Assembly (NCBI GenBank): GCA_002687335.1
Contig: NYZY01000033.1
Coordinates: 1-14,786, forward strand
Length of the DNA: 14,786 bases
Direction of reading: 5' to 3'
DNA from: Chloroflexota bacterium
GTDB taxonomy: Bacteria > Chloroflexota > Dehalococcoidia > UBA1151 > UBA1328
Part shown: positions 7,446 through 14,155 of the stretch, one piece after another
How the letters are laid out: each line of letters starts with the position of its first letter
Position numbering within the stretch: the first letter of the stretch is position 1
The notes under the pieces: generated by a model
Database searches by the model: none
The model's input: the letters and a program-made list of their open reading frames with translations, nothing else
What the model was told of the DNA's origin: nothing
Position numbers and translations under genes: made by a program

Positions 7446-8243
7446 TTAGTTTGTTAGATCCCTCGTTTCGAACCGCCAGACAGCTACGACTAGAACGATG
7501 GCGCCCACGGATATAAGAGTGAAGCAGTGTACAGGGTTAATGCCGTTTATTATCACGTCATTGTGGTTGAAATAGTAAAACACCGAGATGAACCGTAGAG
7601 GGTCCAGAGCATCTACAACGGACAGGAAAGTATCGAGTAAAAAACCTATGATTCCCACTGATGCAGTTAATCCGCCCGCTAGGCTTTTCTTGCCAGTCGC
7701 TGCTCCTACTGACAACGCTATCAAACCTAATGTGCCACCTAGCACGTAAAGACTGAATATTGCTTGAGTCGTGCCTATCAACGATAGACCAAACCCTGCG
7801 ATTTTTGATCCTCCAATAATCCCGATCCATAGTGCTGTCGATAGCACAAATAAACCGGTAAGCAAGGCTGCTGCCTTTTGCACTAAGACGTTTTTACGAG
7901 ATACAGGGTTGGCCAGCAGTTGGTCTAGAGAATGTGATTCTTCTTCTCCTGCTATTGTCCCCGCTCCGGCGATAATAGCGAATACGCCAAATATCATTGG
8001 TCCCATGAATCCGAATACTTCTGCGTTCAAAAATCCTTCGGGTGTTGTATATGTATCAGCATCTCCTATGAACGCCAACATTGCTTCAGGAAGCTGCTTT
8101 AAAAAGTCAGTTAATCCTGTCGAATCGCGTATCGTTGGATAAAACAGGGTTACGTATAGTCCCAGCACCATAGTTCCGATTGAGTAATAAATAATTGACT
8201 TTTTGGAATCTCTCAGGGATTTCAGGTACACGTTGAGTAACAT
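7446..8243 (-). CDS. ABC-2 type transporter permease
   Basis: A 265-residue, strongly hydrophobic protein with about six membrane helices: residues 18-36, a pair around 75-100, then about 125-150, 155-185, 190-210 and 240-258. Between the second and third helices is the cytoplasmic stretch AGEEESHSLDQLLANPVSRK, typical of ABC-2 permeases, where it contacts the ATPase. It probably forms the membrane part of an exporter with the ATPase encoded immediately upstream. Its ATG (8243) follows the ATPase stop codon by one base, so translation is almost certainly coupled. Substrate cannot be deduced: drugs, lipids or peptides are all possible for this class. It is the last gene of the minus-strand run that starts with rpsP. 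Confidence 0.88.
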   Translation of the reverse strand: MLLNVYLKSLRDSKKSIIYYSIGTMVLGLYVTLFYPTIRDSTGLTDFLKQLPEAMLAFIGDADTYTTPEGFLNAEVFGFMGPMIFGVFAIIAGAGTIAGEEESHSLDQLLANPVSRKNVLVQKAAALLTGLFVLSTALWIGIIGGSKIAGFGLSLIGTTQAIFSLYVLGGTLGLIALSVGAATGKKSLAGGLTASVGIIGFLLDTFLSVVDALDPLRFISVFYYFNHNDVIINGINPVHCFTLISVGAIVLVVAVWRFETRDLTN

Positions 8244-8244
8244 T

Positions 8245-9159
8245 TTAATCTGCCGTTTTTGTCGTCTTGTCTGACTGGCTGTAAAAAGTCAAGAACACTT
8301 CCTCTAAAGCTGGATGCCCAGACTGTATATTTACGACCGTATACTTTGCTGCCAACTTAATCAGCGAATCGAGGCTTCCTGTGACATTACATGTTAGGTG
8401 GTGATCTTTAATTGTCACTTCGCTTACGCCGGAAACCTTCTCGAAATCAGCATTAGAAACAGTCTCTTCGAATTCGATTGCGATTTTGGTCACCGTTTGT
8501 TTTCGTAAGGTTGCAACTTCTTCCACGGCGACAATGGATCCTTCGCGGATAATGCCGACTCGATCACAAATTATTTCGACCTCTGGCAGAACGTGAGAGG
8601 AAACGAAGAGTGTTTTGCCAGATGCAGCTTCCTCTAATACGAGTGCGTGAAATTCTTGTTGCAACAATGGATCTAGGCCGGTTGTTGGTTCATCCAGAAT
8701 TAGTAGTTTTGGGTCGCTCATGAATGCTTGAATTAGGCCGACTTTCTGTCGGTTGCCACGAGAAAGTTCACCAATTTTCCGTGAGAGGTCTAAATCGAAT
8801 CTTTCGGCCAGTACCTTGGCTTTCCTGAGGTGTCCTCCTCGCAGATTGGCAAAATATTGCAGTAACTCTTCAGCAGTTAACTTCTCATAGGTAATGAAAT
8901 CCCCTGGCAGGTAACCTGTATTTCGCCGTATTTCTAGCGACTCCGATCGCGAATCCATACCTAGGACTGTTGCTGAGCCGGAGGTGGGGCGTATGAAATC
9001 TAAAAAAATTCTGATACAGGTCGTTTTGCCTGCCCCATTGGGACCTAAGAGACCGAAAACTTCACCTTCATTGATTTCCAGGTTTACACCTGATATCCCA
9101 CGGTGTTTTCCGTAAAACTTGGTTAGATTCTTAGAGCTAATCGGTGCGGTATTACCCAA
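8245..9159 (-). CDS. ABC transporter ATP-binding protein, exporter (ABC-2) type
   Basis: A 304-residue ATPase. Walker A is GPNGAGKTT at 39-47, the signature is LSRGN at 132-136 (instead of LSGGQ, common in this subgroup), Walker B LLILDE at 152-157 with EPTTGLDP, and the switch His is H189 in SSHVLPEVE. The usual Q-loop Gln is replaced in GYLPGD, again seen in this subgroup. A C-terminal regulatory region of about 90 residues follows (from TLRKQTVTKIAIEFEE). The start is TTG at 9159, 14 bases after the yebC stop; no ATG lies in frame between. AATAGG upstream is a weak ribosome binding site. It pairs with the ABC-2 permease one base downstream. Its place behind translation genes suggests shared transcription rather than shared function. 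Confidence 0.9.
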   Translation of the reverse strand: MGNTAPISSKNLTKFYGKHRGISGVNLEINEGEVFGLLGPNGAGKTTCIRIFLDFIRPTSGSATVLGMDSRSESLEIRRNTGYLPGDFITYEKLTAEELLQYFANLRGGHLRKAKVLAERFDLDLSRKIGELSRGNRQKVGLIQAFMSDPKLLILDEPTTGLDPLLQQEFHALVLEEAASGKTLFVSSHVLPEVEIICDRVGIIREGSIVAVEEVATLRKQTVTKIAIEFEETVSNADFEKVSGVSEVTIKDHHLTCNVTGSLDSLIKLAAKYTVVNIQSGHPALEEVFLTFYSQSDKTTKTAD

Positions 9160-9173
9160 AAGATGTTGGCCTA

Positions 9174-9935
9174 TTATTCGTCACTTGCGTACTTTTCTAG
9201 GACATTACTGGGGAAGTCACCATTTGAATAGACTTTGGACACGTCATCTAGTTCTTCTAAAGCATCAAGTAGACGTAGTGTTTGCATTGCACCTTTATCG
9301 TCTAGGGGAACTAATGTCGTCGGCACAAGTGCCAATTCGCCACTCTCGACGTTGATCCCAGACAGAGCCTCTACTCCCGACTTTACGTCGGCAAAAGTGT
9401 CGTAGGGTGCTGTGACTTGTACGATTGTTCCTTCTACTTCTACGTCTTCAGCGCCGGCGTCTACAATTTCTAGGGCGATGTCATCTGGATCACCATTTGT
9501 AACTTCAACGGTAATCAACCCTTTGTTTTCAAAATTCCATGAAACCGCACCTGCCCCAGCTAGATTTCCGCCTGCGCGTGTTATTTGGGCTCGAACTTCA
9601 GCAGCAGTTCGGTTTTTGTTGTCCGTGAGTGCTTCCACGATAATCCCTGCGCCTCCCGGACCGTAAGCCTCATAACTTATCTGTTCGAGGATGACCGCAT
9701 CTCCGCCGGTCCCAGCTCCACGTGCTACTGCTCGGTCGATATTATCTTTGGGCATGTTTAATGACTTGGCGTTGTCAATAGCGAGTCTAAGGCGGAAATT
9801 CATCTCAGGGTTAGAATCTCCTTCACGTGCTGCAACCATTATTTCCCGCGACAGTTTTGTAAAAAGTTGACCACGCTTAGCGTCGGCTGCACCCTTCTTG
9901 TGCTTGATCGTGCTCCATTTAGAGTGACCGGACAT
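9174..9935 (-). CDS. yebC: YebC/PmpR family protein (translation factor or transcriptional regulator)
   Basis: Recognised over its full 253 residues by the family opening MSGHSKWSTIKHKKGAADAK, followed by RGQLFTKLSREIMVAAREG, NMPKDNIDRAV and ALTDNKNRTAAEVR. Length is close to the usual 240-250 residues and the three-domain architecture appears complete. Members were first described as DNA-binding regulators such as PmpR. More recent work reports that YebC proteins help ribosomes through difficult sequences such as proline runs. The second role would fit its place in a run with rpsP, khpA and rimM. GGGAG (9941-9945) lies five bases before the ATG at 9935. It lies 65 bases downstream of rimM and 14 bases upstream of the ABC ATPase start. 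Confidence 0.95.
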   Translation of the reverse strand: MSGHSKWSTIKHKKGAADAKRGQLFTKLSREIMVAAREGDSNPEMNFRLRLAIDNAKSLNMPKDNIDRAVARGAGTGGDAVILEQISYEAYGPGGAGIIVEALTDNKNRTAAEVRAQITRAGGNLAGAGAVSWNFENKGLITVEVTNGDPDDIALEIVDAGAEDVEVEGTIVQVTAPYDTFADVKSGVEALSGINVESGELALVPTTLVPLDDKGAMQTLRLLDALEELDDVSKVYSNGDFPSNVLEKYASDE

Positions 9936-10000
9936 TTAGACTCCCATCATGCGATGTATTTTTACGATCTCGGCGAAGAATATTACTAGTTTTATGGGCG

Positions 10001-10546
10001 CTAGAGTAAACCACTTGGTGGATCGATGACCATCACCCCACTCGTTTTATTTACCTCGATGATCACACCATCTATTACCGGGATGAGTATATCCGGAGGT
10101 CTACGCTGTTGCTCATCATGTGTGGGTGTAATTACGAACACGTCATTGCTGCTGGTTTCGATAATCTCGGTTATAGACCCAAGAGGTTTTCCGTCCAAGG
10201 TAGTGACATCTATTCCCAGGATTTCGTAATGGTAGTAAACCCCAGGTGGGTTTTTCGGAAGTGATTCAGCGGTGACTGATAATTCCAAACCACGTAACAA
10301 ATTGGCTTTTTCAATCGAATCTACGCTCTCGAAAGTCAACTTTATTGCTTTACCAGATACGCCTGTTTCTGTGATTGTGTGTTCTGCACCATTGATTGAT
10401 ACAACGTCGCCAACACGGAATCTATTTGTGGTATTTGAATAAACTTCGACTAAAACAGTTCCGCTAATTCCAGTTGGCCGTCGTATTCGACCTGCCGCGA
10501 CTAGACTTTCATCCAAATAGTCCGATGGCTTGAATGAACCGGTCAT
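10001..10546 (-). CDS. rimM: Ribosome maturation factor RimM
   Basis: A 181-residue protein with the two domains of RimM. The N-terminal beta-barrel carries GRIRRPTGISGTVLVEVY (about 18-35), corresponding to the family's GxIxxPhGxxGxVxV motif, with Thr where His is usual. The C-terminal PRC barrel spans about 102-178, from YYHYEILGIDVTTLDGKPLG to the end, with VFVI and DILIPVIDGVI strands. RimM binds ribosomal protein S19 and assists maturation of the 30S head. The ATG at 10546 lies 11 bases after the khpA stop with no obvious ribosome binding site, suggesting translational coupling. In many bacteria trmD follows rimM. Here yebC does. Confidence 0.93.
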   Translation of the reverse strand: MTGSFKPSDYLDESLVAAGRIRRPTGISGTVLVEVYSNTTNRFRVGDVVSINGAEHTITETGVSGKAIKLTFESVDSIEKANLLRGLELSVTAESLPKNPPGVYYHYEILGIDVTTLDGKPLGSITEIIETSSNDVFVITPTHDEQQRRPPDILIPVIDGVIIEVNKTSGVMVIDPPSGLL

Positions 10547-10557
10547 TGGAAAAGTGA

Positions 10558-10860
10558 CTAATCGATTTCTAAGCTGACTCGGGTGTCAGTTTTGACAGCT
10601 GCGACTCGTAATAGTGATCGCATTGACTGAGCTACCCGGCCATTACGGCCGATAACTTTGCCTTTGTCTTCATCATCGACCGACAGGCGAAGAAATATAT
10701 GATCACCATCACCTTCATCGGTTACCGAGACGTTATCTGGATTAGAGGCTAACGCTCTAGCAATGTATTCAATCATTTCACGCATAGCATCCACTGGAGA
10801 CCCATCTTCGTAGATTGGATCCTGGGCATCTTCCTCGTTGCGGTCGGATGTTTCAGCCAT
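10558..10860 (-). CDS. khpA: KH-domain RNA-binding protein KhpA
   Basis: A 100-residue protein consisting of a short acidic N-terminus (about 1-18) and one KH domain. The GXXG loop that contacts RNA is GRNG at 71-74 within KGKVIGRNGRVAQSMRSLL. The position between rpsP and rimM is the conserved location of KhpA (YlqC), which in other bacteria partners with KhpB/Jag and binds many RNAs, influencing cell division and translation. Its ATG overlaps the end of rpsP by eight bases, so the two are translationally coupled. The N-terminal extension EETSDRNEED-like acidic stretch is somewhat longer than in typical homologues of 75-85 residues. Confidence 0.94.
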   Translation of the reverse strand: MAETSDRNEEDAQDPIYEDGSPVDAMREMIEYIARALASNPDNVSVTDEGDGDHIFLRLSVDDEDKGKVIGRNGRVAQSMRSLLRVAAVKTDTRVSLEID

Positions 10861-11113
10861 TAGTTGTGGCCTTTGGGATGATTCCTTTGATCTGCAACAA
10901 GGTTGTTACAGAGGCAGATGGCTGGGCCCCGTTTTTGATCCATTTGTTGATTTTCTCTTCATTGAGGTTGATCTCTGGAGGATCTGGGAAGGGATCGTAA
11001 GTGCCCACCTGTTCGATAAATGAGCCGTCACGAGCAGCTCGTTGATCAGCGATAACGATTCGGTAGGAAGGGTGTTTTTTACCCCCAGCGCGGCGAAGGC
11101 GAATGCGAACCAT
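10853..11113 (-). CDS. rpsP: 30S ribosomal protein S16
   Basis: An 86-residue S16 recognised by MVRIRLRRAGGKKHPSYRIV, then VADQRAARDG-like text (IADQRAARDGSFIEQVGTYD) and the IN..KI..WIKNGAQPSASV segment. S16 binds 16S rRNA early in 30S assembly. The start is the ATG at 11113: it begins at the conserved N-terminus and has GGAG 11 bases upstream. The longer frame to 11161 would add 16 residues not found in the family. The last codons overlap the khpA start. A good promoter lies about 95 bases upstream. It is the first gene of the minus-strand run. Confidence 0.96.
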   Translation of the reverse strand: MVRIRLRRAGGKKHPSYRIVIADQRAARDGSFIEQVGTYDPFPDPPEINLNEEKINKWIKNGAQPSASVTTLLQIKGIIPKATTNG

Positions 11114-11206
11114 GCGGGAAAATACTCCGTGCTGGTCTATTGCCAGCGAAAAATTATTCAATCAAAGTTTTATAGCGAGCCGTGTATTGACGCACTACAA
11201 CCTAAA

Positions 11207-11236
11207 ATTGTATTGACCTTCATAGGGATTAGTCAA
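11207..11236 (-). promoter_or_regulatory. Sigma70-type promoter for the rpsP run
   Basis: On the minus strand TTGACT (11236-11231) and TACAAT (11212-11207) are separated by 18 bases, close to the housekeeping consensus. Transcription would start near 11200, giving a leader of about 85 bases before the rpsP ATG. Confidence 0.6.
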
Positions 11237-11302
11237 AGGGTTTGTATTACATAGTCGCTTAGAATTGCTAATAATAGAAGCCTATTAGAGATTATTTATT
11301 AC

Positions 11303-11317
11303 GTGAAGTTTCTTCAC
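11303..11317. other. Perfect 6-bp hairpin in the rpsP/moaD-moaE intergenic region
   Basis: GTGAAG and CTTCAC flank TTT, giving a tight stem-loop. It lies in the 271-base divergent region between rpsP and the molybdopterin synthase gene. No T-run follows on either strand, so it is not a convincing terminator. The rest of the region is AT-rich and holds the rpsP promoter. Confidence 0.3.
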
Positions 11318-11384
11318 CATTTCGAGCTCATCCGGCGGTAACCTAGTCTAATTGAACTATTAGTTACTGATTGTATTTTCTACT

Positions 11385-12113
11385 TTGACCCACAATATAT
11401 CTGAGATCTCAGTTTTGTTTTTTGCTGCTATCCGTGAACGGGCAGGTACTGGTGTGGTGCAGGTTGTAGCAGTTGACGGTATGACAGTGGATGATGCCGT
11501 TGACGTTGCATGTAAGGCTGCTCCAGGACATCTTGAACTGGGAACTGCAGTTATGCTGGCATTGAATGGCGAATATGTTGCGAGGGATCACCTGGTCAAT
11601 CCAGGTGACGAAATTGCTGTGATCCCGCCGGTTAGTGGCGGCTCAGACGAAATTGCTGATGACTCTGAGTGGGTATTTTTGACTGGTGAACACTTGGACT
11701 CTTCTGCGCTGACTGAATTTGTCAAGACAAATGTAGATGGCGCTATAGTGACTTTTCTCGGAGTTACCCGAGATAGTAACCAAGGGCGTATCGTGAAATA
11801 TTTGGAGTATGAGGCTTATCAACCGATGGCTCAGAATAAGATGGCAGAAATCATCAAGGAAATGAGGGGCAGGTGGTCAATTGGAAAAATCGCAGTTGCT
11901 CATCGCACGGGGCGAGTCAATATTGGCGAAACTAGCATGGTAATAGTTGTTGCGTCTCCTCATCGGCGACCAGCATTTGAAGCCAGCCTGTATTTTGTTG
12001 ACCGGTTAAAGGAGATTGTTCCGATCTGGAAAAAAGAATTCTTTGAAGGTGGAGAAGTATGGATTGGAAAGACTCCAGGTGACGGTACCGTCGTCGAGCA
12101 CTGGCATAAATGA
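11385..12113 (+). CDS. Fused molybdopterin synthase MoaD-MoaE
   Basis: A 242-residue fusion of both subunits of molybdopterin synthase, which inserts two sulfurs into cyclic pyranopterin monophosphate. Residues about 6-86 are MoaD, a ubiquitin-like sulfur carrier (ISVLFFAAIRERAG, LALNGEYV, GDEIAVIPPVSGG) ending in Gly85-Gly86. An eight-residue acidic linker (SDEIADDS) leads into MoaE (about 95-242), with VTRDSNQG, HRTGRVNIGETSMVIVVASP and the catalytic-lysine region PIWKKEFFEGGEVWIG (Lys216-Lys217). As MoaD must expose its Gly-Gly C-terminus for thiocarboxylation, the fusion probably needs cleavage after Gly86, as reported for mycobacterial MoaX. The start is TTG at 11385; no ATG or GTG is available before the first MoaD strand and no ribosome binding site is visible. 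A possible TTGAAC-N16-TATTTT promoter (11352-11379) would put the transcript start almost on the TTG. No other moa genes are in the window. Confidence 0.92.
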   Translation: MTHNISEISVLFFAAIRERAGTGVVQVVAVDGMTVDDAVDVACKAAPGHLELGTAVMLALNGEYVARDHLVNPGDEIAVIPPVSGGSDEIADDSEWVFLTGEHLDSSALTEFVKTNVDGAIVTFLGVTRDSNQGRIVKYLEYEAYQPMAQNKMAEIIKEMRGRWSIGKIAVAHRTGRVNIGETSMVIVVASPHRRPAFEASLYFVDRLKEIVPIWKKEFFEGGEVWIGKTPGDGTVVEHWHK

Positions 12114-12114
12114 T

Positions 12115-12139
12115 TTGACATTTAGATATACATATATCT
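12115..12139 (+). promoter_or_regulatory. TTGACA box followed by a 16-bp palindrome upstream of the ABC exporter
   Basis: A perfect -35-like TTGACA (12115-12120) begins two bases after the moaD-moaE stop. AGATATA-CA-TATATCT (12124-12139) is a dyad with perfect 7-bp arms right behind it. No good -10 lies 16-18 bases from the TTGACA; nearest candidates are TATATC (12133) and TGTAAT (12142). The palindrome resembles an operator for a dimeric repressor controlling the exporter, but no regulator gene is nearby. Confidence 0.35.
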
Positions 12140-12158
12140 GCTGTAATTAAGAGGTAAC

Positions 12159-13130
12159 GTGATCGAAGAATCCCAACTGAATAGACACCCTCAGAGAAAT
12201 GCCGTGATTGGTAGTCTCATTCAGGCAAAGGACCTCTACAGAAAATACAAAAACATTGCAGCGGTCGACGGAATAACTTTTCACGTTGAGCCGGGCGAAA
12301 CTTATGGTCTGTTAGGGCCTAATGGTGCGGGAAAAACCACAACAATGCGTATGCTTAGTGGTCTCACCCCTGTGGATTCAGGAACACTCACAGTTGCCGG
12401 GATTGATGTAGTTCAAGATAGTCGATCTGTTAGAGAAATTATGGGAGTTGTTACTCAGCATGACGGACTTGATGCAGGGCTTACTGTTTACCAAAATCTT
12501 TTTCTTTATGGATTTTTGATAGGACTCTCCAAATCACGTGCGCAAAAACGTACACATGAGGTACTTGAATTTTTCAACCTGCGTGATCGGTCTGGGGCAA
12601 ATGTATATGAGCTGTCGGGAGGGATGAAGCGTCGATTGGCAATTGCACGTTCGATGATGGCTAGCCCAACTGTAATTGTGCTGGACGAACCGTCGACAGG
12701 TCTTGATCCACAAAGTCGTAATCGCGTTTGGGAAGAACTTGCGATTCTCAAGGAATCGGGTGTGACCGTACTCTTGTCAACCCATTACATGGAAGAAGCC
12801 GCAATCTTGTGTGATCGGCTTTCCATCATGGATCGAGGCAAGATTCTTGATGAAGGTACCCCCGATCAAATGATACTGAGACATGCTCCCAAAGAAGTTG
12901 CGCAGGTTAGGGCTGAACCGGCCCCCCTGAGGCGCGTGCGAGATTATCTAAACAAACACGAAATTTCTTTTCGCGAGGTCGGTGCTCTGTTAAGTGTGAC
13001 GGGAACGGAAGGCGTTACTCCTGACCTTTCCGGGTTAGATGGAGTAGCCGGAGTTAGAACCTCCTATCGTGCCGGCAACCTTGAAGACGTGTTTTTGACG
13101 TTGACTGGGCGAGAATTGAGAGATGGATGA
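12159..13130 (+). CDS. ABC transporter ATP-binding protein, DrrA/NodI-like
   Basis: A 323-residue ATPase of the drug/lipo-oligosaccharide exporter class. Walker A GPNGAGKTT at 53-61, Q-loop Gln100 in VVTQHDGLD, signature LSGGM at 152-156, Walker B VIVLDE ending at 177, and switch His209 in STHYMEEA are all intact. VYQNLFLYG and GGMKRRLAIARSMM are typical of DrrA/NodI proteins. The C-terminal region (about 240-323) is the usual small regulatory domain ending NLEDVFLTLTGREL. The start is GTG at 12159 with GAGG only four bases upstream; the first 20 residues are polar and poorly conserved, so a GTG at 12204 is a possible alternative. It follows moaD-moaE by 45 bases and overlaps the permease gene by the ATGA junction. 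Substrate unknown. Confidence 0.92.
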   Translation: MIEESQLNRHPQRNAVIGSLIQAKDLYRKYKNIAAVDGITFHVEPGETYGLLGPNGAGKTTTMRMLSGLTPVDSGTLTVAGIDVVQDSRSVREIMGVVTQHDGLDAGLTVYQNLFLYGFLIGLSKSRAQKRTHEVLEFFNLRDRSGANVYELSGGMKRRLAIARSMMASPTVIVLDEPSTGLDPQSRNRVWEELAILKESGVTVLLSTHYMEEAAILCDRLSIMDRGKILDEGTPDQMILRHAPKEVAQVRAEPAPLRRVRDYLNKHEISFREVGALLSVTGTEGVTPDLSGLDGVAGVRTSYRAGNLEDVFLTLTGRELRDG

Positions 13131-13915
13131 CGTACCTATCAAATGCGGTTTTCAATATCAGGCGTCGTAGCATCACGGGAATATGGTTACGGCATGCCAT
13201 AGCGTTCATACGGTATTGGAAATTTGTTATCACATGGGTCTTGGTTGAACCAGTCATCGTCTTGGTAGCTGTCGGATTTGGAATTGGGAAACTTGTCAAT
13301 ACAGTTGATGGAGCTGACTCTTATGCTGAGTTCGTTACTCCAGGTTTGATTATGGGCTCAGCAATGTTTCACGCTTTGTTTGAAACTTCGTGGAATGCTT
13401 ACAACCGTATAGAGAATGATGTTTATGAGACTGCTCTTACAGCTCCGATCACGGTTGTTGAAGTGACTATCGGGGACGTGTTGTGGGCAGTTACAAGATC
13501 AATTATGACTACGATAGGTGTAGCGTCAGTTGCCGTGGCTTTTGGTTGGTTGGATGGTTGGCTTGCTTTCGGAATACTGATTCCAGCTGCAATGGTGGGC
13601 GTACTGTTCGGAACTATGGGTTTTCTTTTTTCGGCGGTAGCTCCTCATACAACATTTTTAACTATTGTGTTTACGTTGATAGCCACGCCACTTTATTTTT
13701 TTTCAGGATCATTTTTTCCGCTCTCGACTCTGCCAGATTGGGTCGAGCCAATTGCTTGGTTGATGCCACTTACACCCGGAGTTCACATCGCCCGAGGATT
13801 TGCTCTGGGTCATTTGGATTTCACACACTTATGGGCCGCCGTTTATATGATTGGACTTACTGTTGTGATGTGGCCTTTGGTGATTTATTTGTTAAAACGT
13901 CGCCTCGTCAAATAA
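13127..13915 (+). CDS. ABC-2 type transporter permease, DrrB/NodJ-like
   Basis: A 262-residue permease with about six membrane helices, at roughly 27-52, 64-86, 112-139, 144-168, 172-195 and 231-254. The segment ENDVYETALTAPITVVEVTIGD between helices two and three is the cytoplasmic loop typical of NodJ/DrrB permeases, and FFSGSFFPLSTLPDW followed by WLMPLTPGV before the last helix is a hallmark of the group. It ends in the basic LLKRRLVK. The ATG at 13127 overlaps the ATPase stop codon (ATGA), giving translational coupling. Together they should form one homodimeric or 2+2 exporter. The nature of the cargo (drug, polysaccharide or lipid) is not visible. Confidence 0.92.
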   Translation: MTYLSNAVFNIRRRSITGIWLRHAIAFIRYWKFVITWVLVEPVIVLVAVGFGIGKLVNTVDGADSYAEFVTPGLIMGSAMFHALFETSWNAYNRIENDVYETALTAPITVVEVTIGDVLWAVTRSIMTTIGVASVAVAFGWLDGWLAFGILIPAAMVGVLFGTMGFLFSAVAPHTTFLTIVFTLIATPLYFFSGSFFPLSTLPDWVEPIAWLMPLTPGVHIARGFALGHLDFTHLWAAVYMIGLTVVMWPLVIYLLKRRLVK

Positions 13916-13942
13916 TGGTTTCGCCGTGTCGCCTGAATATGC

Positions 13943-13983
13943 GTTAATCATTAACAATTCCCTTCCAAGCGCTTTGCGAAGGG
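13943..13983. terminator. Possible transcription-end structures after the ABC exporter
   Basis: GTTAA-TCA-TTAAC (13943-13955) is a perfect 13-bp dyad. Close behind, CCCTTC (13960-13965) pairs with GAAGGG (13978-13983) around a 12-base loop that itself contains the palindrome AAGCGCTT. The second stem is followed only by TTCTT, so an intrinsic terminator is a weak call; an operator or recombination remnant is possible. Confidence 0.25.
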
Positions 13984-14030
13984 TTCTTGCGAAGCTATAT
14001 TTAGCAGGACGCAACTGTGATGATCTTCTA

Positions 14031-14123
14031 GGAGGGTTCGCATAGTGGCCTAGTGCGGCCGCCTGCTAAGCGGCTTGGGGGTGTTGAGCTCCCTCGCGGG
14101 TTCGAATCCCGCACCCTCCGCCA
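14031..14123 (+). tRNA. tRNA-Ser(GCU)
   Basis: A 93-base tRNA gene including encoded CCA (14121-14123). The acceptor stem GGAGGGT (14031-14037) pairs with ACCCTCC (14113-14119), with G at 14120 as discriminator. The anticodon stem is GCCGC/GCGGC around the loop CTGCTAA, with anticodon GCT at 14065-14067, reading the AGC and AGU serine codons. A long variable arm (GGGGG pairing with CTCCC with one G-U) is the class II feature expected of tRNA-Ser. The T arm is GCGGG-TTCGAAT-CCCGC. It stands alone between the ABC permease and the aspartate dehydrogenase gene. Confidence 0.97.
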
Positions 14124-14155
14124 TCACACCTGTACCGTGCTTAGATTGCCACCGC

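Noticed and set aside
11114..11161. Longer rpsP start adding 16 residues
   Set aside because: The family N-terminus begins at the ATG at 11113, which has GGAG upstream; the extra residues match nothing in S16.
11303..11317. Hairpin as a riboswitch or terminator, for example a molybdenum cofactor riboswitch
   Set aside because: Only a single 6-bp stem with a 3-base loop and no T-run; nothing of the size of a Moco riboswitch is visible.
7446..13915. The two ABC exporter pairs as a recent duplication
   Set aside because: The ATPases differ in signature motif (LSRGN against LSGGM), Q-loop and tail, and the permeases are unalike; they are distinct families.
13483..13947. 154-residue plus-strand frame inside the ABC permease
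   Set aside because: Out-of-frame shadow of a clearly real NodJ/DrrB-like permease, with unnatural Cys/Arg/Ser/Phe composition.
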